DNA from: Chitinophaga silvatica
GTDB lineage: Bacteria > Bacteroidota > Bacteroidia > Chitinophagales > Chitinophagaceae
Assembly (NCBI RefSeq): GCF_003419895.1
Contig: NZ_QPMM01000004.1
Span: 124,001-188,000, forward strand
Length of the DNA: 64,000 nucleotides
Reading direction: 5' to 3'
Part shown: positions 8,701-17,971 of the stretch, piece after piece
Layout of the letters: the number at the start of each line of letters is the position of its first letter
Numbering within the stretch: position 1 is the first letter of the stretch
Made by a program: the position numbers and the translations under genes
Notes under the pieces: generated by a model
Database searches by the model: none
Told to the model about the DNA's origin: nothing
The model's input: only the letters and a program-made list of their open reading frames with translations

Positions 8701-10596
8701 GTGGCGGATATCATTAATTTATTACCAGACAATATAGCAAATCAGATAGCAGCAGGTGAAGTGATACAAAGACCAGCTTCAGCGGTGAAAGAGTTATTGG
8801 AAAATGCTGTAGATGCCGGAGCAACTGAAATTCAACTGATCATCAAAGATGCCGGTAAAGAATTAGTACAGGTAATTGATAATGGCGGTGGAATGAGCGA
8901 AACCGACGCAAGAATGTGTTTCGAACGCCATGCCACTTCTAAAATAAAATCCATAGATGATCTGTTCCAGATCACTACAATGGGCTTCAGAGGTGAAGCT
9001 CTTGCCTCAATTGCCGCTGTTTCTCAGGTAGAACTCAAAACCCGCAAAAAAGGCTCCGATGTAGGAACCTTTGTGGAAATAGATAATAGCTTCGTAAAAA
9101 AGCAGGAACCCTGCCAAACTGCCGAAGGTACCAGCATCGCCATGAAGAACCTTTTCTTCAACGTGCCCGCCCGACGCAACTTCCTGAAAAGCAATACCGC
9201 TGAAATGCGCCACATCGTAGATGAATTCATCCGCGTTGCCATGGCTTTCCCTCAGCTGCAATTCTCCCTGACCAGCAACAATCAACAGGTCTTCTATCTC
9301 GAAAAAGGATCCCTTAAACAAAGAATTGTTGCCATCTTAGGTCAGCACTATAACGCCAAACTCGTAAGCGTAAAGGAAACCACCGACTACATGAACGTTT
9401 ATGGATTCGTTGGAAAACCCGAAACCGCTAAAAAAACAAGAGGCGACCAATTCTTCTTCGTCAATAACCGTTTCATTAAAAGCTCCTATCTCAATCATGC
9501 TGTCATGAACGCTTTTGCGGACATCATCCCTGCAGATAGCTTCCCGCTTTATGTACTGTTTATTGATGTAAACCCAGAACACGTCGATATCAATGTTCAT
9601 CCTACCAAACAGGAAATCAAGTTTGATGATGAAAAATTGATGTACGCCTTCATACAATCGGCCGTTAAACATTCCCTTGCTCAGTTCAGCGTTACTGCAA
9701 CCCTGGATTTCGACCTCGATCCAAACATCCAGGCACTCGACGCTGTCAGCAAACCGTTTACCGCCGAACAACAAATGGAATCTACCAACAGCCCTCTTTA
9801 TAAATCCTTTACTCAGGCCAATCAGGCCCACATGATCGACAAAAGTAGCAGTAGCAGTAACCTTAAACATTGGAAAGACCTCTACGAGGCCCCCGCCAAT
9901 ACCGATAGTTACGTAACTATTTCTCCCGTAATCGACGACGACGATGATGAGGAATTTGAAGAACATCAGGCCCAGCAAGCTACCGCTTCTGTTATTGATG
10001 AACGCTGGCAGGATACCTCCAATGATCAGAAAGTACCCGTTCAGGTACACCAACAATATATTCTTTCTCAGATCAAATCAGGATTTATCCTGATCGATCA
10101 GCAAGCCGCTCATGAGCGAATCCTGTATGAACGCTACCAACGCGCTTTACTGGAAATGCCAATGTCGACCCAGCAAAGTCTGTTCCCACAAACTTTACAG
10201 CTTCCACCAGCTGATGCTGCCCTCATCAACGAAATGCTCCCGGATCTTCAAACCCTGGGTTATGATCTGGAACCTTTCGGAAACAACACCTTCGTGGTAC
10301 GCGGCACACCAGCCGATATCAGAAGCGGCAACGATCAGGCTACCATAGAAAATCTGCTCGAACAATTCAAACACTTCAGCAGCGAACTAAAGGTAAACCG
10401 CCGTGAACACCTGATCAGATCTATGGCCAGAAATAACGCCATCCCTGCCGGAAAAATACTCTCCGCAAGGGAAATGCAAAATATTATTGATGAATTATTC
10501 GCCTGCAGTATGCCAAATGTGGCCCCTGGTGGTAAATTCACCTTTATCTCATTCAAACTGACCGACCTGGCCAGAATGTTCGAAAGAGGAAATTAA
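8701..10596 (+). CDS. mutL: DNA mismatch repair protein MutL
   Basis: Connects mismatch recognition by MutS to strand incision. The N-terminal GHKL ATPase is complete: NQIAAGEVIQRP, ELLENAVDAGA with the catalytic Glu, DNGGGM, and FRGEALASI. A transducer domain follows to about residue 330, then an acidic linker (about 340-435) and a C-terminal dimerisation domain. The endonuclease motif DQHAxxERxxYE reads DQQAAHERILYE (from residue 466), with His changed to Gln, and the usual CPHGRP zinc motif is replaced by APGGKF (about residues 608-613), so incision by this protein is doubtful. The start is GTG at 8701; an in-frame ATG is not available nearby. Convergent with the kinase gene across a shared terminator. 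Confidence 0.95.
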   Translation: MADIINLLPDNIANQIAAGEVIQRPASAVKELLENAVDAGATEIQLIIKDAGKELVQVIDNGGGMSETDARMCFERHATSKIKSIDDLFQITTMGFRGEALASIAAVSQVELKTRKKGSDVGTFVEIDNSFVKKQEPCQTAEGTSIAMKNLFFNVPARRNFLKSNTAEMRHIVDEFIRVAMAFPQLQFSLTSNNQQVFYLEKGSLKQRIVAILGQHYNAKLVSVKETTDYMNVYGFVGKPETAKKTRGDQFFFVNNRFIKSSYLNHAVMNAFADIIPADSFPLYVLFIDVNPEHVDINVHPTKQEIKFDDEKLMYAFIQSAVKHSLAQFSVTATLDFDLDPNIQALDAVSKPFTAEQQMESTNSPLYKSFTQANQAHMIDKSSSSSNLKHWKDLYEAPANTDSYVTISPVIDDDDDEEFEEHQAQQATASVIDERWQDTSNDQKVPVQVHQQYILSQIKSGFILIDQQAAHERILYERYQRALLEMPMSTQQSLFPQTLQLPPADAALINEMLPDLQTLGYDLEPFGNNTFVVRGTPADIRSGNDQATIENLLEQFKHFSSELKVNRREHLIRSMARNNAIPAGKILSAREMQNIIDELFACSMPNVAPGGKFTFISFKLTDLARMFERGN

Positions 10597-10598
10597 TT

Positions 10599-10623
10599 AC
10601 AGTGCCCTGGCTCAGGGCACTGT
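10599..10623. terminator. Bidirectional terminator between mutL and the FGGY kinase gene
   Basis: Perfect 10-bp stem ACAGTGCCCT / AGGGCACTGT around a GGCTC loop. It starts 3 bp after the mutL stop and overlaps the stop codon of the converging kinase gene. There is no long T run on either side. Confidence 0.7.
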
Positions 10624-12069
10624 TAACAATACCTCATATAGCTTTTTAAAACGCTGGTAGTTTAACCTGTAAACCTCCCTGTAGGTAGGATCCGGCGTAA
10701 AAACATTTTCAATTTCTGCTTCTTCCTCAAACTTCCAGCCCAGCTCCAATGCTGCCAGCATTATGGCTCCCCTGGCCGATGCATCGTTAGTTTGCTCGTA
10801 ATATATTTCCTGTTCAAAAATATTGGCCAACAATTGCATCCAGGATGGCGTATGGGTAAACCCTCCGCTAACTGAGATCTTCGTGATTTCTCCTACCGTT
10901 TCCTCCAATGCCTTTTTTATGCTTAATAATACAAAGCAAATACCTTCAATAGTTGCCCTGGTGAAATGCGCAGCATTATGCTGGGGTTGTATGCCAATGA
11001 AAGCCGCTGTAGCATTGCTATCCCATATAGGAGCTCTTTCCCCTAACAGATAAGGTAAACATAACAGCTTATCAGGTGCTGTGGCTAATGCTGAGCTGAT
11101 ACGGTCTCCCAGTTCCTCCAATGGTTGTTGAAACAATTCTTCCATCATCCATTGCAATACCACACCTCCGTTGTTGGTAGCCCCACCGGTGATATAAACA
11201 TCATCTGTCAGTAAATAGGTAAATAGCCGCTGCTCTGTATCCACAATGGGATCTGAACCAGCAACCCTCATAGCCCCGCTGGTTCCGATAGTTAGTGTAG
11301 CATGTCCTTTATCCATAGCTTTACTTCCCAATTGAGCCAGACATCCATCGCTCCCTCCAATTATAATGGGTGTATCTGCAGGGATTCCCAATTCTTCAGC
11401 TACAGAAGCCTTTAAGCCAGTAATAACATGATTAGCCTGTACAGGGCGTGGCAACTGTGTGGCACTTATGCCGGATATCTTTAATGCTAATTCATTCCAC
11501 CTGTGAGTGTGAATATCAAATAAGCCTGTAGCCGAAGCGATGGAGTGATCTATCAAATATTCTCCAAAGAAATGATGAAGAATATATTCTTTTATCCCCA
11601 CAAACATGAACGAATTATTAAATATTTCAATTTCTTCATTTCTAAGCCAGAGCAGCTTAGAGAGTGGAGACATGGCATGTACAGGCGTTCCTGTTTGTTT
11701 ATATATCATATTGCCTTCGGCAGATGCTTTTAGCGATTCTGCGTAGGCGGTACTTCTGTTATCCCCCCAGATGATCAGAGGGGTTAATGGAACTCCAGCA
11801 TGATCCAAAGCCATGAAACTATGCATGGCACTACTGAATGAAATGGCTGTTGGTGGCCCTTTCAGCGTTTCTACAGTTTTACGGATTCCTTGTTTTACAG
11901 CCATCAAAATGGCTGCAGGGTCTTGTTCACTATACCCAGGCAAAGGATGTTTAGTGGAATAAGATTGTTGAAATATCGTTTCAGAATTTCCGTTCTTTAA
12001 GCGCACAATCGATTTTGTACTGCTAGTTCCGATATCTAAACCAATAATATAGCTGTTATGCACACTCAT
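10612..12069 (-). CDS. FGGY carbohydrate kinase, probably gluconokinase
   Basis: Phosphorylates a sugar or sugar acid using ATP. The N-terminal phosphate-binding loop is GLDIGTSSTKSIV, the FGGY N domain carries HSFMALD and the acceptor-site motif WGDNRS, and the C domain carries IGGSDGCLAQLGSKA, TIGTSGAMR and SVSGGFTHTP. The segment YKQTGTPVHAMSPLSKLLW closely follows the gluconokinase subgroup, so gluconate is the best guess; xylulose or glycerol are less likely. 485 residues is slightly short of the usual 500. The neighbouring GMC dehydrogenase and its gluconate-dehydrogenase-type small subunit, transcribed divergently, fit a sugar-acid route, though this is only context. Confidence 0.82.
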   Translation of the reverse strand: MSVHNSYIIGLDIGTSSTKSIVRLKNGNSETIFQQSYSTKHPLPGYSEQDPAAILMAVKQGIRKTVETLKGPPTAISFSSAMHSFMALDHAGVPLTPLIIWGDNRSTAYAESLKASAEGNMIYKQTGTPVHAMSPLSKLLWLRNEEIEIFNNSFMFVGIKEYILHHFFGEYLIDHSIASATGLFDIHTHRWNELALKISGISATQLPRPVQANHVITGLKASVAEELGIPADTPIIIGGSDGCLAQLGSKAMDKGHATLTIGTSGAMRVAGSDPIVDTEQRLFTYLLTDDVYITGGATNNGGVVLQWMMEELFQQPLEELGDRISSALATAPDKLLCLPYLLGERAPIWDSNATAAFIGIQPQHNAAHFTRATIEGICFVLLSIKKALEETVGEITKISVSGGFTHTPSWMQLLANIFEQEIYYEQTNDASARGAIMLAALELGWKFEEEAEIENVFTPDPTYREVYRLNYQRFKKLYEVLLTVP

Positions 12070-12151
12070 ATAAAAAACCTTCCCGTTTTCGCATTTAATT
12101 TATAGATTTAAAACTGGTGTTCTTACTAAATATCAAAAAATTTCCACGCAA

Positions 12152-13891
12152 ATGGCTTTCGAAATCAAAAAACAGGGAAAGGCGTATGATGTTTGCATCG
12201 TTGGTTCCGGCGCCGGGGGCGGCATGGCCGCAAAAATACTTTCAGAAGCAGGTCTGAAAGTAGCTCTTTTGGAAGCAGGTCCAAAGTATGATCCTGCCGA
12301 TCCTGAACAGGCTACTCAACTTAAATGGTCTTATGAATCGCCAAGAAGAGGCGCAAGCACCACACGTCCATTTGGCGACTTTGATGCCGCCTATGGAGGA
12401 TGGCAATTAGACGGTGAGCCATATACCAGGAAGAATGGCACGCAATTCGACTGGTTCCGTTCCCGCATGCTCGGTGGCAGAACCAATCACTGGGGCCGTA
12501 TTTCTCTCCGCTTTGGGCCCAGAGACTTTAAACATAAAAGCTACGATGGATTAGGTGATGACTGGCCTCTTACATATGAGGAAGTAGCTCCATTCTACGA
12601 CAGGGTAGATAAGTTAATCGGTGTTTTTGGGTCTAAGGAAAATATGCCCAACGAACCCGATGGATTCTTCCTTCCTCCTCCCAAACCAAGAATGCACGAA
12701 CTAATGGTAAAAAGAGCTGGTGACAAACTGGGTATCCCGGTTATTCCATCCCGCCTTTCTATCCTTACACGTTCTGTAAATAAAGACAGAAGCCCATGCT
12801 TCTATTGCAGCCAATGTAGCAGAGGTTGTACCGTATACGGCGACTTCTCCTCTTCATCTGTATTAGTAAAACCTGCTATGAAAAGCGGGCATGTAGATCT
12901 TTATACCAATGCTATGGTTAGAGAGGTACTTACAGATGATTCAGGTAAAGCTACCGGAGTAGCATATATCGACAAAACTGATTTGCAGGAGTATTCAGTG
13001 AATGCACGGGTGGTAGTATTAGCCGCAAGTGCCTGTGAATCGGCCCGTCTGCTGCTCAATTCCAAATCTGCCAAACACCCTAACGGCTTAGCCAATTCAA
13101 GTGGAGTTGTGGGTAAATACCTGCATGACTCTACTGGTTCATCCAGAGGAGGATTTATGCCTCAATTAATGGATCGTAAACGCTATAATGAAGATGGTGT
13201 TGGCGGTATGCACGTTTATGTTCCATGGTGGCTTGATAATAAAAAGCTCGATTTTGCCCGCGGTTATCATATCGAATTAGGTGGAGGTATGCATATGCCT
13301 TCCTACGGCTACGGTTTCGGCATCCAGAATATGAATGGTAAATACCCAGGTAGAGATGGTCAGACCAAACCGGCAGGTGGATATGGCGCATCATTGAAAG
13401 ATGATTATCGTCGTTTCTTTGGTGCTTATATCGGTTTTGCTGGCAGAGGTGAATGTATTGCCCGTGAAGACAACTATTGTGAGATTGATCCCAACATAGT
13501 TGATAAGTATGGTATTCCGGTATTAAGATTTAATTATACCTGGAGCGATCACGAAATCAAGCAGGCAAAACACATGCAGGATACCTTTGAGGAGCTTATC
13601 CATCAAATGGGTGGTGTTGCAATGGGCAACAAACCTGGTCCTGAATCTAATTATGGCCTTGAAAATCCTGGTCGTATTATTCACGAAGTAGGAACTACCA
13701 GAATGGGTGATAATCCAAAGACCTCTGTACTGAACAAATACAATCAGGCTCACGAAGTGAAAAACCTCTTTGTAGTAGATGGAGGAGCCTTTGTATCACA
13801 GGCAGATAAGAATCCTACATGGACAATTCTTGCTCTTTCTATGAGAGCATCTGAGTACATTATTGATGAGTTGAAAAAACAGAATATCTAA
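12152..13891 (+). CDS. GMC family FAD-dependent dehydrogenase, large subunit
   Basis: Oxidises a sugar or polyol with FAD and passes electrons onward. The dinucleotide-binding motif is VCIVGSGAGGG (14-24), the GMC signature region is RMLGGRTNHWGR (105-116), and the C-terminal substrate/FAD part has HEVGTTRMG and NPTWTILALSMR. A Cys-rich stretch CFYCSQCSRGC (Cys 216, 219, 222, 226) resembles the segment seen in multi-subunit dehydrogenases that carry an iron-sulfur cluster. There is no signal peptide; such subunits are usually exported folded together with a Tat-signal small subunit, and that subunit is the next gene, 17 bp downstream. Related enzymes include gluconate 2-dehydrogenase and glucose/glycoside 3-dehydrogenases. 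The substrate cannot be told from sequence. Confidence 0.88.
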   Translation: MAFEIKKQGKAYDVCIVGSGAGGGMAAKILSEAGLKVALLEAGPKYDPADPEQATQLKWSYESPRRGASTTRPFGDFDAAYGGWQLDGEPYTRKNGTQFDWFRSRMLGGRTNHWGRISLRFGPRDFKHKSYDGLGDDWPLTYEEVAPFYDRVDKLIGVFGSKENMPNEPDGFFLPPPKPRMHELMVKRAGDKLGIPVIPSRLSILTRSVNKDRSPCFYCSQCSRGCTVYGDFSSSSVLVKPAMKSGHVDLYTNAMVREVLTDDSGKATGVAYIDKTDLQEYSVNARVVVLAASACESARLLLNSKSAKHPNGLANSSGVVGKYLHDSTGSSRGGFMPQLMDRKRYNEDGVGGMHVYVPWWLDNKKLDFARGYHIELGGGMHMPSYGYGFGIQNMNGKYPGRDGQTKPAGGYGASLKDDYRRFFGAYIGFAGRGECIAREDNYCEIDPNIVDKYGIPVLRFNYTWSDHEIKQAKHMQDTFEELIHQMGGVAMGNKPGPESNYGLENPGRIIHEVGTTRMGDNPKTSVLNKYNQAHEVKNLFVVDGGAFVSQADKNPTWTILALSMRASEYIIDELKKQNI

Positions 13892-13908
13892 TTCATAAAC
13901 TGAATATT

Positions 13909-14601
13909 ATGGATAGAAGAGAATCCCTTAAAGCACTTGCGCTGGGAACTTTATCTGTAGGCACAATTATATCCGCTACAGGCTGTGAAGACAAGAAGAC
14001 CGATGGCACTAAAGGCGCGACTGGCGACAAACTGCCAGGTTATGGCCGTACACCGGATGAAGCGAAGCGCGATAAAACCTTGATGGAAGAAGCATTCTTT
14101 ACAGCAGCAGAAATGAAAACCATTACTATGCTGTCGGACATGATTATTCCGGCCGATTCACATTCGGGAGGAGCAATAGAGGCAAAAGTACCTGAGTTTA
14201 TAGCCTTTATTGTTAAAGACATGCCTGATCACCAACTTCCGATGAGAGGAGGATTAAGGTGGCTTGATATGCAGTGCCTGAAAAAATATAATGCGGTATT
14301 TGTTGATTGTAATGAACAACAACGCATCGCAATGCTGGATTTAATTGCCTATCCTGAAAAGGCATTACCTGAAAATAGCCAGGGGGTTGCATTCTTTAAC
14401 AGAATGCGCGATCTTACGGCGACAGGATTTTTTACCAGCAAAATTGGAATGAAAGATCTGGACTACAAAGGCAATACTCCAAATGAGTGGGATGGAGTGC
14501 CTGCTGATGTATTGCAACAATACGGTTACGCTTATGATGAAAAAACACTTGCTACCTGTTTAAAAATTGAGGACAGGGGCAAAATTATGACCTGGGAATA
14601 A
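13909..14601 (+). CDS. Gluconate 2-dehydrogenase subunit 3-like small subunit (Tat signal)
   Basis: Small partner of the GMC dehydrogenase. The N-terminus MDRRESLKALALGTLSVG has a twin-arginine pattern and ends in SATGC, so it may be a Tat-exported lipoprotein. Residues about 85-200 match the gluconate_2-dehydrogenase subunit 3 family: FTAAEMKTITMLSDMIIPAD, VPEFIAFIV and FFNRMRDLTATGFFTSKIG. The subunit carries the export signal for the complex and helps dock it at the membrane. No cytochrome c subunit is encoded next to it, so the electron acceptor must lie elsewhere. Middle gene of a three-gene plus-strand operon. Confidence 0.87.
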   Translation: MDRRESLKALALGTLSVGTIISATGCEDKKTDGTKGATGDKLPGYGRTPDEAKRDKTLMEEAFFTAAEMKTITMLSDMIIPADSHSGGAIEAKVPEFIAFIVKDMPDHQLPMRGGLRWLDMQCLKKYNAVFVDCNEQQRIAMLDLIAYPEKALPENSQGVAFFNRMRDLTATGFFTSKIGMKDLDYKGNTPNEWDGVPADVLQQYGYAYDEKTLATCLKIEDRGKIMTWE

Positions 14602-14652
14602 TCACAACGAGCCAACATTTATTAACTATAATTAAATCCAGAAAACTTAACA

Positions 14653-16110
14653 ATGATTCCAGAAAAAAAGAACGAGAACGAGAATAGCGTCTCTCGTCGA
14701 TCATTCCTGAGAAACGGTGCGCTTGCAGCTGCCGGTTTCATGATCGTTCCACGTCATGTACTTGGGGGAAAAGGATATGTAGCACCTAGCGACCGTTTAC
14801 GCGTTGCTGGTATCGGTGTAGGCGGTAAAGGCTACAGCGATATCGTTGAATTCACTAAAGGCCCTGCTGATATAGCATTCCTTTGTGATGTAGACACTCG
14901 TCGTGCTGCCGAAGCCGTTAAAAAATTCCCTAAGGCTAAGTTCTATACCGACTTCAGGGAAATGTTTGACAAGGAACATAAAAACTTTGATGCTGTTTCT
15001 GTATCTACGCCTGACCATACTCACGCAGTTGCTGCAATGGGCGCAATGCAGTTAAACAAACACGTTTATGTACAGAAACCATTAACGCACGATATATGGG
15101 AAGCACGTATGCTTACCCAGGGTGCAAGAAAGCACAAGGTAGTTAGCCAAATGGGTAACCAGGGTGCTTCTGGCGATGGCGTTCGTCAACTGATGGAATG
15201 GTATAATGCCGGAACTATCGGAGATGTACATACTGTTTATTGCTGGACCGACAGACCAGTATGGCCTCAAGGTATTCAGTGGCCAACCACCAGAGCTGAT
15301 GTTCCTAAAGAACTGAACTGGGATCTGTGGTTAGGTACTGCTCCTCAAAAAGATTTCGTAGATAACCTGGTGCCATTTAACTGGCGCGGATGGTGGGATT
15401 ACGGTACCGGTGCAATTGGTGACATGGGTTGCCATATCATCGAGCCTCCTTTCAAAGTATTAGGACTGGGTTATCCTACTTCTGTTGAATGTAGTGTTGG
15501 TAGCGTTTATGTAGGTGAATTTACCCGTGGTTATTTCCCTGAAAGCTGCCCTCCATCATCTCACGTTATTATGAGATTCCCTGGTAAAAATGGTAAAGAA
15601 ATCACTCTCCACTGGATGGATGGTGGTATCCAACCTGAGCGTCCGCCAGAACTAGGACCAAATGAAGTATTTGGCGATGGTGGTAACGGTGCGCTGTTTA
15701 TCGGTGATAAAGGTAAAATGATGTGCGGTACTTATGGTATGAACCCACAATTATTACCTACTTCCCGTACAAGTCAGGCAAATGTTCCACAAACTATTGC
15801 ACGTGTACCAGAGGGTCACTATGTTCAATGGGTAAATGCTGCTATTGCTGGTTATGGTAGTGCTAAACAAAAAGCATTGTCTTCTCCATTCGATATCGCT
15901 GGTCCATTAACTGAATCAATTCTGATGGCTAACCTGGCTATCCGTAGCTACGATATCCGTAAGCCAAAAGCAAATGGTAAAGGATTTGATTATCCGGGCC
16001 GTTATATCAAATTGCTGTGGGATGGTAACAATATGAAGATTACCAACTTCGATGAAGCCAACCAATTTGTAAAACGTAATTACCGCGATGGCTGGTCATT
16101 AGGCGTTTAA
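14653..16110 (+). CDS. Gfo/Idh/MocA family oxidoreductase, Tat signal
   Basis: NAD(P)-dependent (or tightly NAD-bound) sugar oxidoreductase of 485 residues. A Tat signal SRRSFLRNGALAAAGF (Arg 15-16) precedes the Rossmann fold VAGIGVGGKGY (51-61). The catalytic-loop motif that is usually EKP reads QKP (141-143), typical of the exported branch. The C-terminal part carries DYGTGAIGDMGCHIIEP with the likely active-site His. Exported members must hold or recycle the cofactor, for example by oxidising and reducing different sugars in turn. It follows the small subunit by 51 bp and ends at a strong hairpin, so it is the last gene of the operon. Confidence 0.88.
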   Translation: MIPEKKNENENSVSRRSFLRNGALAAAGFMIVPRHVLGGKGYVAPSDRLRVAGIGVGGKGYSDIVEFTKGPADIAFLCDVDTRRAAEAVKKFPKAKFYTDFREMFDKEHKNFDAVSVSTPDHTHAVAAMGAMQLNKHVYVQKPLTHDIWEARMLTQGARKHKVVSQMGNQGASGDGVRQLMEWYNAGTIGDVHTVYCWTDRPVWPQGIQWPTTRADVPKELNWDLWLGTAPQKDFVDNLVPFNWRGWWDYGTGAIGDMGCHIIEPPFKVLGLGYPTSVECSVGSVYVGEFTRGYFPESCPPSSHVIMRFPGKNGKEITLHWMDGGIQPERPPELGPNEVFGDGGNGALFIGDKGKMMCGTYGMNPQLLPTSRTSQANVPQTIARVPEGHYVQWVNAAIAGYGSAKQKALSSPFDIAGPLTESILMANLAIRSYDIRKPKANGKGFDYPGRYIKLLWDGNNMKITNFDEANQFVKRNYRDGWSLGV

Positions 16111-16133
16111 GACTTCTTCTGATTAAAATAAAT

Positions 16134-16181
16134 CGGGGGCTTTTTGAATGTGATTCCGAAATCACATTCGAAAAGCCCCCG
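16134..16181. terminator. Long hairpin terminator shared by the oxidoreductase and susD genes
   Basis: Arms of about 22 bases (16134-16155 and 16160-16181) pair almost perfectly with a G-rich base CGGGGGCTTTT. It lies between two converging genes and serves both directions. Confidence 0.85.
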
Positions 16182-16206
16182 GGTATTTTGAGTGAAATAA
16201 GACTTA

Positions 16207-17961
16207 TTATTGATAGTAAGACTGTTGTTTCAGATTACTATTCTTCCGGATCTCTGATGCCGGAATTGGTGCCAGATACTTACCAGCAGGGAAAGCACGG
16301 TCCTGAATGCTGTAAGGACGGTAGGTGAAAGGATGGCCAGGAATAAACGATCCTAACACCTCAATACCTAATGCATTGGTATTAAATACTACATCCGCAT
16401 CTTTCCATCTGCGAACATCAAAGAAACGATGTTCTTCAAACGCTAATTCATAACGACGTTCATATTTCAAAACAGCCATTAATGCAGCAGTTCCGGCAGC
16501 ATTGGTAGCTGGCATACCTGCACGGGTACGCACCTCATTTAACTTAGTTCGGCCGTTTGCTTCATCTGCACCGCCAATCTGAATACAAGCCTCTGCATAG
16601 TTTAAAAGAATTTCTGCATAACGGAAGAATATCCAGCTCTGATCGCCATTAAAAAACTGAGCATCCAGAGTCTTATCCATAAACTTACGCAGGTAGTAAC
16701 CAGAATATGTTCCATTCCAGTTTTCAATTGTACCACCACGGGTATCCAGGCCCCAAATGCTGTCTTTACCTGTTACTGGCTCATACTTTCCTGTCTGAAT
16801 AACTCCTTTCGGATCGATGGCTGCGCCATCTGTTGGCCGGGGCTTCCATTGCGCACCATCATAAAGTATGGTAGCATAGAATCTAGGATCTCTATTGACG
16901 TATGGAGCTTTCGCCTGAGCAGCATTATTCCATGAAAAAGTGCTTCCATCGGCCATTTGGTAGCCTGATACAAAGTTTTCAAGTGGCACATTTCCTCCCC
17001 AGTTGTGATAGCCATTTGGACCATTGTATTTATCATGGGATGTACCCAATAGAGCCTTATCATATTGCTTCACAAAAATCAGCTCCTTATGATCTTTGTC
17101 CAGGAATATTCTGCTGTAGCTCTCTGTAGGATTACCAGAGGGTTGGTATAATTCATAAATATTAAGATCCATTACAGCTTTTGCAGCATCTCTTGCTTTT
17201 TTCCATAAGTCGGCCCGGTCTGCACCTATATATCCTTGTAAGGGAGACGGAGCATCATTAAACATATCACTTGCAGCGTAAAGCAACATTCGTGATTTTA
17301 ATGCTAAAGCAGCTCCCATGGTTACACGGCCTTTATCTGCAGGCAATGTATAGGTGAGTGGTAATAATTTAGCAGCACTATCACATTCATCAGAGATAAA
17401 TTTTATACAATCTGCAAACGGCGCTCTCTTTACATTCAATATCTCCTGGTCATCACCTTTAATGTTAAACGATTTGGTGATTAGTGGCACACCGCCATAG
17501 TACTTTACCAACATATGGTAATACCATGCCCTCATAAAATGCACTTCTCCCTTTAGCCTGGTACGCTTACTCTCATCGGAAAATGGTACCTGGTCTATCT
17601 TCTCAAAGAACATATTACAGTTACGGATTCTTTGATAGTGGTTATCCCAACGGGCAAAGTCTCCCAACCTGCCTATATCATCAGGAATCATGTTTCCCTG
17701 CACTACCATCGCAGTGCTATAGCCATGGATCATCAGGCTTTCATCTGTCAGGGAGGACAACATTACTTCCTCAAAACCAGAGCGCATCTGCACATATAAA
17801 TCATTAACGAATCCCTGTACCAGCCCTACATCTTTCCAAACATCAGCTTCCTTGTATTCGTTCAATGGGCTTCTTTCAAGGAAATTCTTATTGCATGCAG
17901 TCGTTGCTGCACATGCTAAAAGAGCTCCTGCTATATATTTAAATAGTGTTTTTTTCTTCAT
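16207..17961 (-). CDS. RagB/SusD family nutrient uptake lipoprotein
   Basis: Surface lipoprotein that closes over the SusC channel and captures the substrate. Signal peptide with lipobox ATTAC (Cys 23) is followed by NKNFLERSPLNEYKEADVW, the classic SusD N-terminus. TPR-like helices carry HFMRAWYYHMLVKYYGGVP and the C-terminal part has RYAEILLNYAEA and YERRYELAFEEHRFFDVRRW, all hallmark SusD blocks. 584 residues is normal. It follows susC by 10 bp and shares its promoter. The glycan or sugar cannot be read from sequence; the surrounding oxidoreductases suggest a sugar that is oxidised in the periplasm. Confidence 0.95.
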   Translation of the reverse strand: MKKKTLFKYIAGALLACAATTACNKNFLERSPLNEYKEADVWKDVGLVQGFVNDLYVQMRSGFEEVMLSSLTDESLMIHGYSTAMVVQGNMIPDDIGRLGDFARWDNHYQRIRNCNMFFEKIDQVPFSDESKRTRLKGEVHFMRAWYYHMLVKYYGGVPLITKSFNIKGDDQEILNVKRAPFADCIKFISDECDSAAKLLPLTYTLPADKGRVTMGAALALKSRMLLYAASDMFNDAPSPLQGYIGADRADLWKKARDAAKAVMDLNIYELYQPSGNPTESYSRIFLDKDHKELIFVKQYDKALLGTSHDKYNGPNGYHNWGGNVPLENFVSGYQMADGSTFSWNNAAQAKAPYVNRDPRFYATILYDGAQWKPRPTDGAAIDPKGVIQTGKYEPVTGKDSIWGLDTRGGTIENWNGTYSGYYLRKFMDKTLDAQFFNGDQSWIFFRYAEILLNYAEACIQIGGADEANGRTKLNEVRTRAGMPATNAAGTAALMAVLKYERRYELAFEEHRFFDVRRWKDADVVFNTNALGIEVLGSFIPGHPFTYRPYSIQDRAFPAGKYLAPIPASEIRKNSNLKQQSYYQ

Positions 17962-17971
17962 GACTCATTAA

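Noticed and set aside
9337..10056. 239-residue open frame antisense to mutL
   Set aside because: It lies wholly inside mutL, has an odd composition and no domain; it is a shadow of the codon use of mutL.
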